Notes under the pieces: model-generated
The model's input: the letters and a program-made list of their open reading frames with translations, nothing else
The model's database searches: none
Told to the model about the DNA's origin: nothing
Shown: positions 33,747 to 44,447 of the stretch, piece after piece
Position numbering within the stretch: position 1 is the stretch's first letter
How the letters are laid out: every line of letters begins with the position of its first letter
DNA from: Proteus hauseri ATCC 700826
GTDB taxonomy: Bacteria; Pseudomonadota; Gammaproteobacteria; Enterobacterales; Enterobacteriaceae
Length of the DNA: 64,000 nt
Reading direction: 5' to 3'
Assembly: GCF_001654965.1 (NCBI RefSeq)
Contig: NZ_LXEV01000027.1
Coordinates: forward strand, 23,240 to 87,239
Made by a program: the position numbers and the translations under genes

Positions 33747-34124
33747 ATGAGTATTAAAAAATCATCGAAGGCTAAACACTATAAAAATAAAACAGCAAAT
33801 ATATCGCCGCATAAACAGCTATCAACAATTATAGATCAAACACCAATTCTAAATGAATATGGTGAGGTACTTGAATTTATCATTAAAGTTAACTTGCAAA
33901 AAAGTAAAGATAACAATGTCTGCTTAACTGGATCTGCTCGCAAAACAATTGAAGACGCGGCAAAACAATATGTTTTGATAGCACAATTAAGTCATATTAC
34001 GCCACAGGAAATTAAGCATAAAATAACTCAACTCTCGCAAAGAAACCGGAGTCATGCTAATTGGAAAGCAGATATTGGCTTAGAGGTAAAATATAATGTT
34101 ATGGCGGGATTAGCCACAAAATAA
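33747..34124 (+). CDS. Unknown small protein between fliR and flgL
   Basis: The protein has 125 residues from ATG 33747, chosen over an ATG 8 codons earlier because AGGGGTG lies just upstream. It is Lys-rich at the N-terminus and helical after that (CLTGSARKTIEDAAKQYVLI, ITPQEIKHKITQLSQRNRSH). No domain recognised. It is convergent with flgL and separated from it by a terminator. Confidence 0.55.
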   Translation: MSIKKSSKAKHYKNKTANISPHKQLSTIIDQTPILNEYGEVLEFIIKVNLQKSKDNNVCLTGSARKTIEDAAKQYVLIAQLSHITPQEIKHKITQLSQRNRSHANWKADIGLEVKYNVMAGLATK

Positions 34125-34241
34125 CGAGAGATATCACTCTAATTTGGTTAGAGATTTAGAAATAAAGAATATTTTCTATGATAACCACCTTTATTACAGT
34201 TTTTAACTATTTTTATTTTACATACCCTTTTAATAAAAAAA

Positions 34242-34267
34242 TCCCCTGATAAATCAATATCAGGGGA
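34242..34267 (-). terminator. flgKL terminator
   Basis: TCCCCTGATA and TATCAGGGGA make a 10-base stem with loop AATCAA, flanked by A and T runs on both sides. It lies 39 bases after the flgL stop and can also end the convergent small-gene transcript. Confidence 0.9.
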
Positions 34268-34305
34268 AATATCAATGTGTCGCGAGACAACACAGGAAAA
34301 TAATC

Positions 34306-35256
34306 TTAACGGTACATCGCAAACATCGACATACCTTTCATGTCGTTAAATACTTTGTAAGAAGCTTGCAGTACAGACTCTTCTTGGTAGTATTCAGAAA
34401 TCGCTTGAGTCCAATCCAAATCACGTAATTCACTTAGGCGCTTTGCATTTCTTAATGATGTATCAGCACCTAAATCATCTAAGTTATCTAATTCTTGAAG
34501 TTGTAAACCTAATTTAGCTTCAACGCTTGAGATATTATTTAATGTTGCACGATTTATACGGTTTGCTGCATCAATTTTTTCAAGCCCATCTTTACGCAAT
34601 GCTTCTGCATTAGGATCGTTTTTTAACGGGGTGCGTAGCCCTGCAATAGCATCATCTAAGGCGTTAAAAATATCAGGCTGAGTGCCTGTACCGCCTGAAG
34701 ATTGTAATGCTTCAATCCCAGTAAAGTTGGTCGTCATTTCAATGTTGCTATCAACTTTTTGGGTGATTTGCTTATCGCCACCTTGATAAGTAATTTTCCC
34801 TGTTGCATCTGCAACAAAAGGAGGCTTATCCGATTGGAAACCCGCAAAAATATAACGCCCTACACCATCTTTAGTATTACCAATACCCACTAATTGATCT
34901 TTTAAACCACTTAATTGGTCAGCTAAAGAAGCACGGTCTTCATCACTTAATGTCGCATCGCTACCCGCCGCAACTAAAGTTTCTTGAATTTTAGTGGTTA
35001 TATTCACCATTTGATGAGACAAACTCATTTGCAAAGACATACTGTTTTTAGCAAATCCACGTGCTGTTGCATATTGTTGGTTGCGTGATTCTGACTGCTT
35101 CACCATTACCGCTTGCGAAGCGGCCATTGGGTCATCAGATGGCTTTTCTACACGACGGCCGCTGGAGATTTTGTTTCCTTCAGTCATCCATTTGCTTTGC
35201 GAAGAGGTAATATTATCCATTCGCTGGCTATAAATTTGATTTGAACTTAAACGCAC
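34306..35256 (-). CDS. flgL: Hook-filament junction protein FlgL (HAP3)
   Basis: The 316-residue protein (317 in Salmonella) begins MRLSSNQIYSQRMDNITSSQ and ends YRVFNDMKG-like, here ASYKVFNDMKGMSMFAMYR, the flagellin-like coiled-coil ends. It forms the last ring of the hook-filament junction, onto which flagellin adds. It lies 27 bases after flgK on the same transcript. Confidence 0.96.
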   Translation of the reverse strand: MRLSSNQIYSQRMDNITSSQSKWMTEGNKISSGRRVEKPSDDPMAASQAVMVKQSESRNQQYATARGFAKNSMSLQMSLSHQMVNITTKIQETLVAAGSDATLSDEDRASLADQLSGLKDQLVGIGNTKDGVGRYIFAGFQSDKPPFVADATGKITYQGGDKQITQKVDSNIEMTTNFTGIEALQSSGGTGTQPDIFNALDDAIAGLRTPLKNDPNAEALRKDGLEKIDAANRINRATLNNISSVEAKLGLQLQELDNLDDLGADTSLRNAKRLSELRDLDWTQAISEYYQEESVLQASYKVFNDMKGMSMFAMYR

Positions 35257-35283
35257 AGTGTTATTCCTTATTCAGATGAAGGC

Positions 35284-36924
35284 TTAGAAAATTTGCATAA
35301 TCGCATCAAACATGCTGTTTGCTGTTTGGATAACTTTCGCATTCGACATGTAATATTCTTGAATACGATACATTTCACCGTATTCTTCATCCATGTTGAC
35401 ACCAGAAACTGACTGTTGCTGTTCCTGAATACTCTTAGTGATAGAAACCTGCGCATCAAAGTCAACCTGTGCTGTGTTAACTTTGTTACCCACCATACTA
35501 ATTAGTGAGCCATAAGCACCTGCGATAGTTGTTTTACCATCAATGATTTTTTCATCAGGTAACTCAAACAGTTTCTTCATGTTTTCGTTATCACTAGGGC
35601 CAGTATCTTTAGCACCCGCCGCCGCAATTTTACTTGGATCTGTTACTGCAACACTCATGCCTGCAATCACGTTACCAACAGGTTGTACCACAATAGAGTC
35701 ACCCTCTTTTGGTGTACCTGTTACGGTGATTTTCATACCTTCAAATTCTAATTCACCCGCACCGTTTGGTGTGGCTTCAAATTTACGGTTACCAGGCTCT
35801 ACGGTAACGTTCCACTTACCACCTTCGTATTTGACGGTATAGTCAGCCGCTTGTACGGTTTTAGTATCAGTATAATCAACTGTAAATGCCGCATTACCTG
35901 TATTTTTGCCATTAGGCATCACATGAGCACCACCAAGGTTGAAGAATTTCTCACCTTTGTCGCCGTTTAAATCAAAGCCTTGCTCATGCTGTTTATTAAA
36001 TTGATCACCCAGTACTAATGCTAATTGGTTTAATTGATTACGGCTTGGGTCTAAAACCTCTTCACGGCTACGATAAGCCCCGCCTAATTCGCCACCATTA
36101 ATACGTTTTGCATCTACTTCGCGAACTTCGTCGATGCCATTGCTATAACCAATAACGGTACGTTCGCTATTTTTACTTGAAGGAATGGCAGATACTTCGT
36201 AAGAACGAGTACCCGAAACCAACGGCAACCCATTAGCAAATGTGACGTTAACAAAACCGCCGTCTTGTTGAGTGACTTGTACGTCAACTAATGTATTTAG
36301 TTCTTGGATTAAACGATCACGTTGGTCAAGTAAGTCGTTAGGATCAGCACCATTAAAGCCTTTAGAACGACTAATTTCATTATTCAGCTTAGCGATTTGT
36401 TTACTGTATTCGTTGATATTTTTAGTGGTGTTGCTCACCTGGCTATTAATATCTTTTTCTAAATCGCGTAAAGACTGATCCGCTTTAGTAAACATATTGA
36501 CCATTGCTTCTGCTTTTCCAATCACGGTCGTACGCGCTGGATTGTCTTCGGCGTTATTGGTTACGTTTGGTAAGCTGGTAAAAAATTCATCAATCGCAGT
36601 AGAAACGTCATTGCCTTTATCGGCTAACAGATCATTAATCTGTGCGATATTGCTGGTATAACTGTTTAGGGCGCTTTGTTTGGCCATTGCGCGGTTCATT
36701 TGACCTGCAAGGAATTCGTTATATTCACGATGAATACGGCTGACATTAACGCCATTACCGATATAACCATTACCGGTCATCGTTCCGCCGTTTTCATTAA
36801 AAACAGTCATCTGACGGTTGTACCATTTAACATTTGAGTTAGCGATGTTATTACTGATAGTGCTCATCGCAGCTTGTGCCGCATTAAGTCCGCTCATCGC
36901 TGTATTAATTAAACTGTTGGACAT
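35284..36924 (-). CDS. flgK: Hook-filament junction protein FlgK (HAP1)
   Basis: The 546-residue protein starts MSNSLINTAMSGLNAAQAAM with the rod/hook family motif and ends EYYMSNAKVIQTANSMFDAI, MQIF. A large central surface domain carries KEGDSIVVQPV-like beta repeats. It forms the first ring on the hook. FlgN is its chaperone. A sigma-28-like promoter precedes it. Confidence 0.97.
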   Translation of the reverse strand: MSNSLINTAMSGLNAAQAAMSTISNNIANSNVKWYNRQMTVFNENGGTMTGNGYIGNGVNVSRIHREYNEFLAGQMNRAMAKQSALNSYTSNIAQINDLLADKGNDVSTAIDEFFTSLPNVTNNAEDNPARTTVIGKAEAMVNMFTKADQSLRDLEKDINSQVSNTTKNINEYSKQIAKLNNEISRSKGFNGADPNDLLDQRDRLIQELNTLVDVQVTQQDGGFVNVTFANGLPLVSGTRSYEVSAIPSSKNSERTVIGYSNGIDEVREVDAKRINGGELGGAYRSREEVLDPSRNQLNQLALVLGDQFNKQHEQGFDLNGDKGEKFFNLGGAHVMPNGKNTGNAAFTVDYTDTKTVQAADYTVKYEGGKWNVTVEPGNRKFEATPNGAGELEFEGMKITVTGTPKEGDSIVVQPVGNVIAGMSVAVTDPSKIAAAGAKDTGPSDNENMKKLFELPDEKIIDGKTTIAGAYGSLISMVGNKVNTAQVDFDAQVSITKSIQEQQQSVSGVNMDEEYGEMYRIQEYYMSNAKVIQTANSMFDAIMQIF

Positions 36925-37004
36925 TTGTCTATCCTTTTACGTTTAGTCATCACCCGTATGCACGGAGCATAGCTGGCAAATTGGAATAAATGCTCTGGTC
37001 TTTA

Positions 37005-37031
37005 TTATCGGTTCTTCCCCTCTAAACTTGA
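37005..37031 (-). promoter_or_regulatory. Sigma-28-like promoter of flgKL
   Basis: On the minus strand TCAA (complement of 37028-37031), 15 bases, ACCGATAA (complement of 37005-37012). It has two departures from consensus but correct spacing, about 80 bases before the flgK ATG and just downstream of flgJ. Confidence 0.7.
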
Positions 37032-37042
37032 GGGGAAAATAG

Positions 37043-38029
37043 TTAAAATAAATCGCTTAAATCGTGGGTATATGTTTTAGCGACTTGATCACCACTACCT
37101 TTTAATTGACCAATAATAGAAACCAGTTTTTTGGCATAACCCGGATCGGTAGCATAACCCGCTTCTTGAATACGATAAGCAGCTTGCTCTGGGGTTTGTG
37201 CTTTAGGTACTTGCGCATAACGAGGACTTTGTGTAATCAAGCGTAGATAGTCTTGAATAGCATCAACATAAGAATCATAAACACGAAAGTTATCACGCAT
37301 TTTTATTGATTTACCGTCGATGACTTCAGTCGTCATAATATTCGTGACAGGCCCTTTCCAACTATTACCTGCTTTAATACCAAATAAGTTATAACTTGGC
37401 TTACCATCACCCGTTAAAATTTCGCGTTTACCCCAACCTGACTCTAATGCAGCTTGCGCCACTACCAGTAAATGGTGAACACCTGTACCTTCAGTGGCTT
37501 CTTTTGCTGGCCCTAATAGTTTAGAGGCGAAAGAAGCACTGCTTTCTGATAATCCTTTTAACTTTCCTATCGTAGTTTCAACCGCATTTTGATACGGTTT
37601 CATTGCACGATAAAGTTGTCCTAGTGCCTGTGTTGGCATTGATTGGAAAATATCGCTGCTATCTAATGACATTGGCGTTTTACCCGCCATTTCACTCGGT
37701 TCCATGGTCACTTTAGCGGAAAGCTGTTTTTCTATCATGTCAGCAAATCCCAAGCCTTTTTTAGATAAGTCTTGGGATATTTGTTGATCATAAAGGGAGG
37801 TATACATTTTGGTACTTTCTGAATTGAACATGCTTTCTTGCGGTATTGCATCTCTCATGCTCTTTAACATCATTTGAACAAAAACACCTTCAAGTTGCTG
37901 CGCCACTTGGCGCAGCCCTTGTTGATCGGCGTTTTGTCCAACCTGATATTTAAGTTTATTCAATGCATTACTATCATATGCCGGACTTGAGATGTTCGGC
38001 ATTGAAGAAAGCAGAGATAAATCTTTCAT
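37043..38029 (-). CDS. flgJ: Rod cap and peptidoglycan hydrolase FlgJ
   Basis: The 328-residue bifunctional protein has an N-terminal rod-scaffold domain (LEGVFVQMMLKSMRDAIPQE) and a C-terminal glucosaminidase domain (about 160-320: HHLLVVAQAALESGWGKREI, YNLFGIKAG, FRVYDSYVDAIQDYL, the glycosidase GH73 pattern with catalytic Glu in ALESGWG). It opens the peptidoglycan for the growing rod. The stop of flgI and the start of flgJ overlap by one base. Confidence 0.96.
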   Translation of the reverse strand: MKDLSLLSSMPNISSPAYDSNALNKLKYQVGQNADQQGLRQVAQQLEGVFVQMMLKSMRDAIPQESMFNSESTKMYTSLYDQQISQDLSKKGLGFADMIEKQLSAKVTMEPSEMAGKTPMSLDSSDIFQSMPTQALGQLYRAMKPYQNAVETTIGKLKGLSESSASFASKLLGPAKEATEGTGVHHLLVVAQAALESGWGKREILTGDGKPSYNLFGIKAGNSWKGPVTNIMTTEVIDGKSIKMRDNFRVYDSYVDAIQDYLRLITQSPRYAQVPKAQTPEQAAYRIQEAGYATDPGYAKKLVSIIGQLKGSGDQVAKTYTHDLSDLF

Positions 38030-39135
38030 CAGATAATCTCCAATCTCGCACGTAAACAGCCCGCACTTTCCATCGCCTGTAGTATCGACATTAAATCCGT
38101 TGGTGTGGCACCTAATGCATTTAATGTCCGGATCACCTCATTAAGGCTCGCGCTTGCGTTCACTTGCTGTAATGAACCACCTTGTTCACTCACATTCACA
38201 CTTGTATTACGCGTGACTACGGTGCTACCACCCGCAAACGGGGTATTTGGCTGACTGACATTAACTTGACTATCAACAGTGACAGATAAGTTACCTTGTG
38301 CAATGGCACAACTTCCTAAGGTCACATCACGGTTCATAACCACTGAACCTGTTCTTGCATTGATGATAACTTTTGCATCAGCAATAACGCGTTTAATTTC
38401 AAGGTTTTGCACTTCAGCTAAAAAGCGAACTTGCTCACTTTTACCAATAGGAACACGTAATTGAACGGTACGCGCATCTAATGGGATTGCAGTACCAACT
38501 CCACGTAATTTATTAACAGTGTCTGAAATGTGCTGAGCTAAAGTAAAGTTTTCTTCATTAAGCTGTAAATTTAACAATCCACTTTGACCAAACTGAGAAG
38601 GTAGTTCACGCTCTATTATCGCACCATTACTAATGCGACCACCTGCGAGTTGGTTTACTTTTACGCTGTTCCCTCCCGCAGAAGCCCCTGCACCACCGAC
38701 AACAATATTACCTTGAGCTAATGCATACACCTGATTATCAACACCTTTTAATGGTGTCATCAGCAAAGTACCACCACGTAAACTTTTCGCATTACCTAAT
38801 GATGAAACCACGATATCAATAGATTGCCCAGTTCGACCAAAAGGAGGTAATTTTGCCGTTACCATTACCGCAGCGACGTTTTTTAACTGCATATTGGTGC
38901 CCGGTGGTACGGTTATTCCTAATTGTGAGAGCATGTTATTCAGACTTTGTGTGGTAAACGGAGTCTGCATTGTTTGGTCACCCGTTCCATCTAAACCCAC
39001 AACCAAACCATAACCAATCAGCGCATTTTCTCTTACCCCTTCCACCGAGGTGAGATCCCTGATCCGTTCGGCATGGGCGGAAAATCCGACACATGTCATC
39101 ACGATAAAGAAAAGGCTAATCGCTATTTTTTTCAT
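38029..39135 (-). CDS. flgI: Flagellar P-ring protein FlgI
   Basis: The protein has 368 residues from ATG 39135, chosen for AGGA 6 bases upstream and because it gives a clean signal peptide ([20 protein letters not shown], cleavage after AHA). The mature protein starts [20 protein letters not shown], the standard FlgI start. It forms the periplasmic P ring in the peptidoglycan layer, with FlgA as chaperone. It begins 14 bases after the flgH stop. Confidence 0.97.
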   Translation of the reverse strand: MKKIAISLFFIVMTCVGFSAHAERIRDLTSVEGVRENALIGYGLVVGLDGTGDQTMQTPFTTQSLNNMLSQLGITVPPGTNMQLKNVAAVMVTAKLPPFGRTGQSIDIVVSSLGNAKSLRGGTLLMTPLKGVDNQVYALAQGNIVVGGAGASAGGNSVKVNQLAGGRISNGAIIERELPSQFGQSGLLNLQLNEENFTLAQHISDTVNKLRGVGTAIPLDARTVQLRVPIGKSEQVRFLAEVQNLEIKRVIADAKVIINARTGSVVMNRDVTLGSCAIAQGNLSVTVDSQVNVSQPNTPFAGGSTVVTRNTSVNVSEQGGSLQQVNASASLNEVIRTLNALGATPTDLMSILQAMESAGCLRARLEII

Positions 39136-39149
39136 CTGGATCCTACTCA

Positions 39150-39893
39150 TTAAAAAGGTGACACATTCAAGAAGAAGCGTTGTAGCCATCCCATCGACTG
39201 TGCTTCGTTGATATAACCGTCTCCGATATATTCAATACGAGCATCAGCAACTTGGGTAGAGTTCACTGAGTTTGTGCCACTGATTGTTCGTGGATTCACA
39301 ACACCAGAGAAACGAATAAATTCAGTACCCTGATTAATCGCTATCTGTTTTTCACCAATGACATGTAAGTTTCCATTAGCTAATAACTGATCAACGGTGA
39401 CCGTGATTGTTCCTTTAAAGGTATTGTTAGCATTCGCGCCACCTTTACCACCAAAGTCACTATTACCTTCCATCCCCATATCTGTACGGCTATTACCAAA
39501 CAATCCTTCCAAAAATCCTGGTGTAATTGAAGCAAGGAACCCTGCTTTACCATTACGGCTGGCATTTGCTGAAGAGTTTTTGCTTGCGCTGACATTCTCT
39601 TGCAACGTAATCGTCAACGTATCGCCGATATTTCGTGGACGTCTATCTTCAAATAGAGGCTGATAACCAAAATAAACTGGCTGAGTTGATTGAAAAATAG
39701 AGCCATTAGGTGCAGGTGCTGTCGGCGCTGTCGGAACAGCAGTCGTTTGACCTTCAACCAACGGTTTTTTGGGTATATAAGCGCATCCTGCCAGTGTCAG
39801 TACCAACAGGGCGGTACCTAAACGCTGATGACGACGCCATCTGACACTAAGCTTTCTTGCCCCAGAATTGTCAGTAATGACCTTTGTATCCAT
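39150..39893 (-). CDS. flgH: Flagellar L-ring lipoprotein FlgH
   Basis: The protein has 247 residues from ATG 39893. It shows a lipoprotein signal with lipobox LAGC ([16 protein letters not shown]); the signal segment is preceded by a longer-than-usual basic N-terminal extension. Later motifs [20 protein letters not shown] and [20 protein letters not shown] are FlgH signatures. It forms the outer-membrane L ring. Confidence 0.96.
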   Translation of the reverse strand: MDTKVITDNSGARKLSVRWRRHQRLGTALLVLTLAGCAYIPKKPLVEGQTTAVPTAPTAPAPNGSIFQSTQPVYFGYQPLFEDRRPRNIGDTLTITLQENVSASKNSSANASRNGKAGFLASITPGFLEGLFGNSRTDMGMEGNSDFGGKGGANANNTFKGTITVTVDQLLANGNLHVIGEKQIAINQGTEFIRFSGVVNPRTISGTNSVNSTQVADARIEYIGDGYINEAQSMGWLQRFFLNVSPF

Positions 39894-39956
39894 CTTCGAT
39901 ACTCTTTTAGTAAAACGCCTGACAGAAAATACTGTCAGGCTAATGAACAAACGAAA

Positions 39957-40739
39957 TTAGAGCTGCGTTAGTTTCTGTAACATCTGATCAGAGGTTGAAA
40001 TCGCTTTACTGTTAATTTCATAAGCGCGTTGAGTCTGGATCATATTGACCAGTTCTTCAGCAACGTTAACGTTAGAGGTTTCAACATATCCCTGATACAG
40101 CAAGCCTGCGCCGTTAATGCCAGGCGCATTTTCAGTCGGTGCGCCTGAACTTGCAGTTTCTAAATACAGGTTTTCACCAACACTTTCTAAGCCGCTATCA
40201 TTAATAAAGGTGGTTAGTGTCAGTTGCCCCACTTGTTGCGGTGCAGGATCACCTTCAATCTCGACACTTACCGTACCATCGCGACCAATCATTACTTTTT
40301 TAGCTGTTTCAGGTAAAATAATTGCTGGAACAACTTGGAAGCCACTTGATGTTACTAGCTGGCCGTTCTGATCCATTTGAAATGCACCATCACGGGTATA
40401 AGCATCTGTACCATCTGGTAATTGAACATGGAAAAAACCTTGTCCTTTGATAGCCACATCACGGGTGCCGTTTGTTGGCGCTAAGTTACCTTGGCTATGT
40501 AGACGTTCTGTCGCAACAGGACGAACACCGGTACCAATCTGTAAACCTGATGGTGCGTTAGTCTGTTCAGATGTCATCGCACCCGGTTGACGGATGGTTT
40601 GATACAATAAATCTTCAAACACAGCACGCTGGCGTTTAAAGCCGTTGGTGCTTACGTTTGCTAGGTTGTTGGAAATCACATCCATGTTGGTTTGTTGCGC
40701 ATCCAACCCAGTTTTAGCAATCCATAAAGAACGGATCAT
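39957..40739 (-). CDS. flgG: Distal rod protein FlgG
   Basis: This 260-residue protein (as in E. coli) begins [20 protein letters not shown], contains the rod motif [20 protein letters not shown] and ends with [20 protein letters not shown]. FlgG makes the stiff distal rod inside the P and L rings. It is sixth in flgBCDEFGHIJ. Confidence 0.97.
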   Translation of the reverse strand: MIRSLWIAKTGLDAQQTNMDVISNNLANVSTNGFKRQRAVFEDLLYQTIRQPGAMTSEQTNAPSGLQIGTGVRPVATERLHSQGNLAPTNGTRDVAIKGQGFFHVQLPDGTDAYTRDGAFQMDQNGQLVTSSGFQVVPAIILPETAKKVMIGRDGTVSVEIEGDPAPQQVGQLTLTTFINDSGLESVGENLYLETASSGAPTENAPGINGAGLLYQGYVETSNVNVAEELVNMIQTQRAYEINSKAISTSDQMLQKLTQL

Positions 40740-40758
40740 GGTTATCCCCTTACACTAT

Positions 40759-41514
40759 TTAACTCAGTGATAGCAATTGGTTAGCCTTTTGCGCATTATC
40801 ATCCGCGCTATGAATAACCTTCATTTGCATCTCAAAACGTCTTGCGTTTGCTATCATATCGACCATGGCTTCTGCTGGATTAACGTTACTGCCTTCCAAC
40901 ACACCAGCCAGCACTTTTATGCTGTCATCAACGGGTAATTCACCACCAGCACGCGCAGTTCCTTGTGGTGATAGATGGAATAAACCATCATCGCCACGAA
41001 CTAAATCATTTTGTTCTGGTTTTACCAATTTCAAACGACCAATCTGCCCTAGCATTTTTGGCGGATCAGTCGGCACATGTGCCGTTACAATCCCGTTATT
41101 GGCGATACTGACATTAGCTTGAGGTGGCACTTCTATTGCACCGTTATCCCCCATCAACAATCTGCCTTGCACCATTAACATGCCGTCGGCATTACGTTGA
41201 ATATTCCCGTTACGGGTATAGGCTTCAGTACCGTCTTCAAGCTGAACTGCCAAATAGCCGTTATCACTTAACGCAACGTCCATTGAACGGCCGGTATAGT
41301 CCATCGTTCCTTGACTTTGATCGCTACCAGGCGTTGACGCTACCGTTAATGTACGAGTTGGTAAGGTATCGCCATTGACAGGTACAGCTCGCATTGCACT
41401 AAGCTGCGCTTTGAATCCTGGCGTTGATGCGTTTGCTAAGTTGTTCGCCACGACAGCTTGATTTTCCATCGAGTGCCTAGCGCCGCCCATCGCGGTATAA
41501 ATCACATGATCCAT
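40759..41514 (-). CDS. flgF: Proximal rod protein FlgF
   Basis: This 251-residue protein carries the rod/hook N-terminal motif VVANNLANASTPGFKAQLSA and the C-terminal MVDMIANARRFEMQMKVIHS. It forms part of the proximal rod. Twenty bases separate it from flgG and 21 from flgE. Confidence 0.97.
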   Translation of the reverse strand: MDHVIYTAMGGARHSMENQAVVANNLANASTPGFKAQLSAMRAVPVNGDTLPTRTLTVASTPGSDQSQGTMDYTGRSMDVALSDNGYLAVQLEDGTEAYTRNGNIQRNADGMLMVQGRLLMGDNGAIEVPPQANVSIANNGIVTAHVPTDPPKMLGQIGRLKLVKPEQNDLVRGDDGLFHLSPQGTARAGGELPVDDSIKVLAGVLEGSNVNPAEAMVDMIANARRFEMQMKVIHSADDNAQKANQLLSLS

Positions 41515-41535
41515 AACAGATTATTTCCTGCTTTA

Positions 41536-42750
41536 TTAGCGCAAGCTAACCAGAGTTTGAAGGATCTGATCCTGAGTCTTGATAGTTTGTGCGTTTGATT
41601 GATAGTTACGTTGAGCAACAATCATATTGACCAGTTCTTGGCTCATATCAACGTTAGACGCTTCTAGTGCGTTGTTGGTTAATTTGCCAAATACACCAGA
41701 GCCCGCAACACCCACGATAGGTGAACCTGAACCATTGGTTTCAGACCACATGTTATCGCCTTGCGAACTTAAACCACCTGGGTTTGCAAAGTTAGCTAAT
41801 GCGATTTGGCCAACAACTTGGCTTTGTTGGTTTGAGTAAGTCGCCATAATGGAGCCATCAGCTTCAATACGGAAGTTGGTGAACTCACCCGCTTGGTAAC
41901 CGTTTTGTGCTAGTTTTGACACGCTAGATTCAGAGACTTTTTGCTGAGTACTGCCAGTAAAATCAAGTTCGATAGCACCGGCTGCAGAACCATTTAAAGA
42001 GGCGATAGCTAAAGGATCTTTTGGTGCAAAGCTTTTTAATACACCCGCATCAGTATATTCAAGCTCACCAAGATCAATTTCTTTTAATGGTGTTGTTGAA
42101 GTATCTTGAGCATGAACCTGCCACTTATTATTGTCCGTTTTAACGAAGAATAGATTTAGGTTATGTTCATTACCTAAGCTATCGTAAGTGGTTACGTTAG
42201 TACTGAAGTTATAAGAATCGTTGTCTTTAGGATCAAATACTGCTTTAGCGGGTTTTTCTTCACCTGAGTTCAAGTTAACCGCAATATTGATTTTATCAGT
42301 GGCACTTGCATTCATCATATCGGTAGGAATAACGATAGGTGTTGGTGTTGCGCCTTTTTGTACTACGTTTTTACCATCAACCGTTTGTACTGGATAACCG
42401 GTAATACGCATACCTTGCATATTAGTCAGAAAGCCGTTTTTATCTTTACCGAATTCACCATTACGTGAATAAAACACGCCACCGTTTTGATCTTCAATAC
42501 GGAAAAAACCACCGCCTGAAATGGCAACGTCAGTTGGACGGTTAGTCGTGGTAATACTACCGTCTTTAAAGTTTTGGCTAATACCCGCCACTTTAACACC
42601 CAGACCCGCACCAGAACCGGCGAAAACGTCAGCAAAAGAGACGGTTGCACCTTTAAAGCCGTAGGTTGCTGAGTTAGAAATATTGTTACCGATAGTATCT
42701 AAGTTAGCGGCGGCTGCGTTTAAACCACTTACTGCTTGTGAAAAGGACAT
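41536..42750 (-). CDS. flgE: Flagellar hook protein FlgE
   Basis: The 404-residue protein starts MSFSQAVSGLNAAAANLDTI and has the family motif NNISNSATYGFKGATVSFAD, a large surface domain and the C-terminal SQELVNMIVAQRNYQSNAQT. It polymerises into the universal-joint hook on the FlgD cap to a length set by FliK. The length matches Salmonella FlgE (403). Confidence 0.97.
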   Translation of the reverse strand: MSFSQAVSGLNAAAANLDTIGNNISNSATYGFKGATVSFADVFAGSGAGLGVKVAGISQNFKDGSITTTNRPTDVAISGGGFFRIEDQNGGVFYSRNGEFGKDKNGFLTNMQGMRITGYPVQTVDGKNVVQKGATPTPIVIPTDMMNASATDKINIAVNLNSGEEKPAKAVFDPKDNDSYNFSTNVTTYDSLGNEHNLNLFFVKTDNNKWQVHAQDTSTTPLKEIDLGELEYTDAGVLKSFAPKDPLAIASLNGSAAGAIELDFTGSTQQKVSESSVSKLAQNGYQAGEFTNFRIEADGSIMATYSNQQSQVVGQIALANFANPGGLSSQGDNMWSETNGSGSPIVGVAGSGVFGKLTNNALEASNVDMSQELVNMIVAQRNYQSNAQTIKTQDQILQTLVSLR

Positions 42751-42777
42751 GCGCCCTCCATGTTGAATATGTGTTGA

Positions 42778-43611
42778 TTAAAGAACCTGACGAATTTCAT
42801 CCAATGAAACGGTATTACCTAAGCCCACATCAAGGCGCGGAGTACCATCTACCATGGACACACTATTCACCAGCGCATAATTCAGTGTCTTAACAGGGAC
42901 CTGAGCATCATTAAGCGTGGCGTTAACGGTAAATTTATAGCTTCCTGCAGGAACAGGATTGTCATCTTCATCAGTGCAATCCCAAGAGAAGTTATAAACA
43001 TCCGGTAGCATCTTTTTATCCATATTGATTGTACGAACCGTCGCACCACTGCTATTAGTGATGGTGATGGTCAGAGAATCGGTCGGAGTGAGTAATTCAA
43101 AACCAAAAGGTGTTGAAAAAAGGTGGTCACCATCAGGCTTTTTAGCATCAGCCGGATCTGCTTGATAAGTTCCCATTTGCTGACGAATTTGCTTATCTTT
43201 CGTGTCAGGTGTTGGTACTGTGGTATCGTCACCATCACCGGGAACTTCAGTTTCGTCTTTACCATCAGTAGGTTGGAAGACGACAATCTTATTACCTGAT
43301 ACCATGACACCTCGTCCAACAAGAGACGAAGCACGTAATGCCTGACTTTGGTCTATTTGCCCAACAATGTTATTAACAGTTTTATTGAGTTTCTCAATAC
43401 CTTCCACTGTTGAAATCTGTGCCAACTGAGTCGTTAACTCATTGTTTTGCATCGGATTTGTTGGGTCTTGGTTTTTCATCTGAGCGATGAGAAGGTTCAG
43501 GAAATTCCCCTTAATATCTTCACTACCACTTTTTTTCGTATGGTAAGAAGAAGGCGCATCCCCGATAAGCGTATTATCATAAGGTTCATTCATTGAGGCG
43601 GAAATACCCAC
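42778..43611 (-). CDS. flgD: Hook-cap scaffold FlgD
   Basis: The 277-residue protein has the N-terminal FLNLLIAQMKNQDPTNPMQN, then NELTTQLAQISTVEGIEKLN, the FlgD hallmark, and a C-terminal FlgD-Ig-like domain (YNFSWDCTDEDDNPVPAGSY). It is about 45 residues longer than E. coli FlgD; the extra is an acidic insert (DGKDETEVPGDGDDTTVPTP) between the domains. Confidence 0.96.
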   Translation of the reverse strand: MGISASMNEPYDNTLIGDAPSSYHTKKSGSEDIKGNFLNLLIAQMKNQDPTNPMQNNELTTQLAQISTVEGIEKLNKTVNNIVGQIDQSQALRASSLVGRGVMVSGNKIVVFQPTDGKDETEVPGDGDDTTVPTPDTKDKQIRQQMGTYQADPADAKKPDGDHLFSTPFGFELLTPTDSLTITITNSSGATVRTINMDKKMLPDVYNFSWDCTDEDDNPVPAGSYKFTVNATLNDAQVPVKTLNYALVNSVSMVDGTPRLDVGLGNTVSLDEIRQVL

Positions 43612-43623
43612 AATTTATTCTCC

Positions 43624-44028
43624 CTATTGACCTATTGTTAATGTTTTCTGCATCAGTGATTTGGCTGTGTTCATCACCTCAACGTTTGCCTGATAACTTC
43701 TTGATGCAGAAATGGTATTAATCATTTCACCAACAACATCTACATTAGGCATACGTACATAGCCTTTTTCATCCGCAAAAGGATGTCCTGGCTGATACTC
43801 CATACGAAAAGGCGCAGGATCGTCAACCACTTCAGTTACGCGAACGCCGCCAATTTCTTGGCCAGCTGGCGCATTAACCTGAAAAACCACTTGCTTTGCG
43901 CGGTATGGATCACCATCAGGACCGGCAACACTGTCTGCGTTTGCCATATTACTGGCACTTACGTTTAAACGTTGTGATTGTGCAGAAAGCGCCGAACCTG
44001 AAATATCGAAAATACTAAATAAAGACAT
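43624..44028 (-). CDS. flgC: Proximal rod protein FlgC
   Basis: 134 residues, as in E. coli: [20 protein letters not shown], then [20 protein letters not shown] and the C-terminal [21 protein letters not shown] component of the proximal rod, second gene of the flgB operon. Confidence 0.97.
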   Translation of the reverse strand: MSLFSIFDISGSALSAQSQRLNVSASNMANADSVAGPDGDPYRAKQVVFQVNAPAGQEIGGVRVTEVVDDPAPFRMEYQPGHPFADEKGYVRMPNVDVVGEMINTISASRSYQANVEVMNTAKSLMQKTLTIGQ

Positions 44029-44033
44029 ACTCT

Positions 44034-44447
44034 TTATCCTTGTTGCAATACAGACATCATGCTTTTAACTTGAGAGTTAATAAATGTCACATCAGCCTGA
44101 TATTTAAGGCTATTATCTGCAAAATTACTACGTTCCATATCCATATCAACCGTATTGCCATCCATCGCTGTTTGATGAGGAACGCGATATAGCAAGTCAG
44201 CTTCTAAGCGATGACCCGGTTTAATGGGAATGTGTCTTTCAGATGTCATGGTCAATTGAATGCCATTCACACCTGCACGACCATTTTCCATGGTTTTTTT
44301 CAACTCAGATGCGAAGTCAATATCCCTGGCTTGAAAGCCTGGCGTGTCTGCATTAGCAATATTTGCCGCCAAAATCTCTTGGCGTTGATTGCGTATTGAG
44401 AGCGCTTCTTGTTGAAAATGAAACGTATTTTCTAATTTATCGAGCAT
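44034..44447 (-). CDS. flgB: Proximal rod protein FlgB
   Basis: This 137-residue protein shows [20 protein letters not shown], then [20 protein letters not shown] and the C-terminal [20 protein letters not shown]. It is the first rod protein above FliE and the head of flgBCDEFGHIJ, divergent from flgA across 210 bases that should hold the FlhDC-dependent promoters. Confidence 0.97.
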   Translation of the reverse strand: MLDKLENTFHFQQEALSIRNQRQEILAANIANADTPGFQARDIDFASELKKTMENGRAGVNGIQLTMTSERHIPIKPGHRLEADLLYRVPHQTAMDGNTVDMDMERSNFADNSLKYQADVTFINSQVKSMMSVLQQG

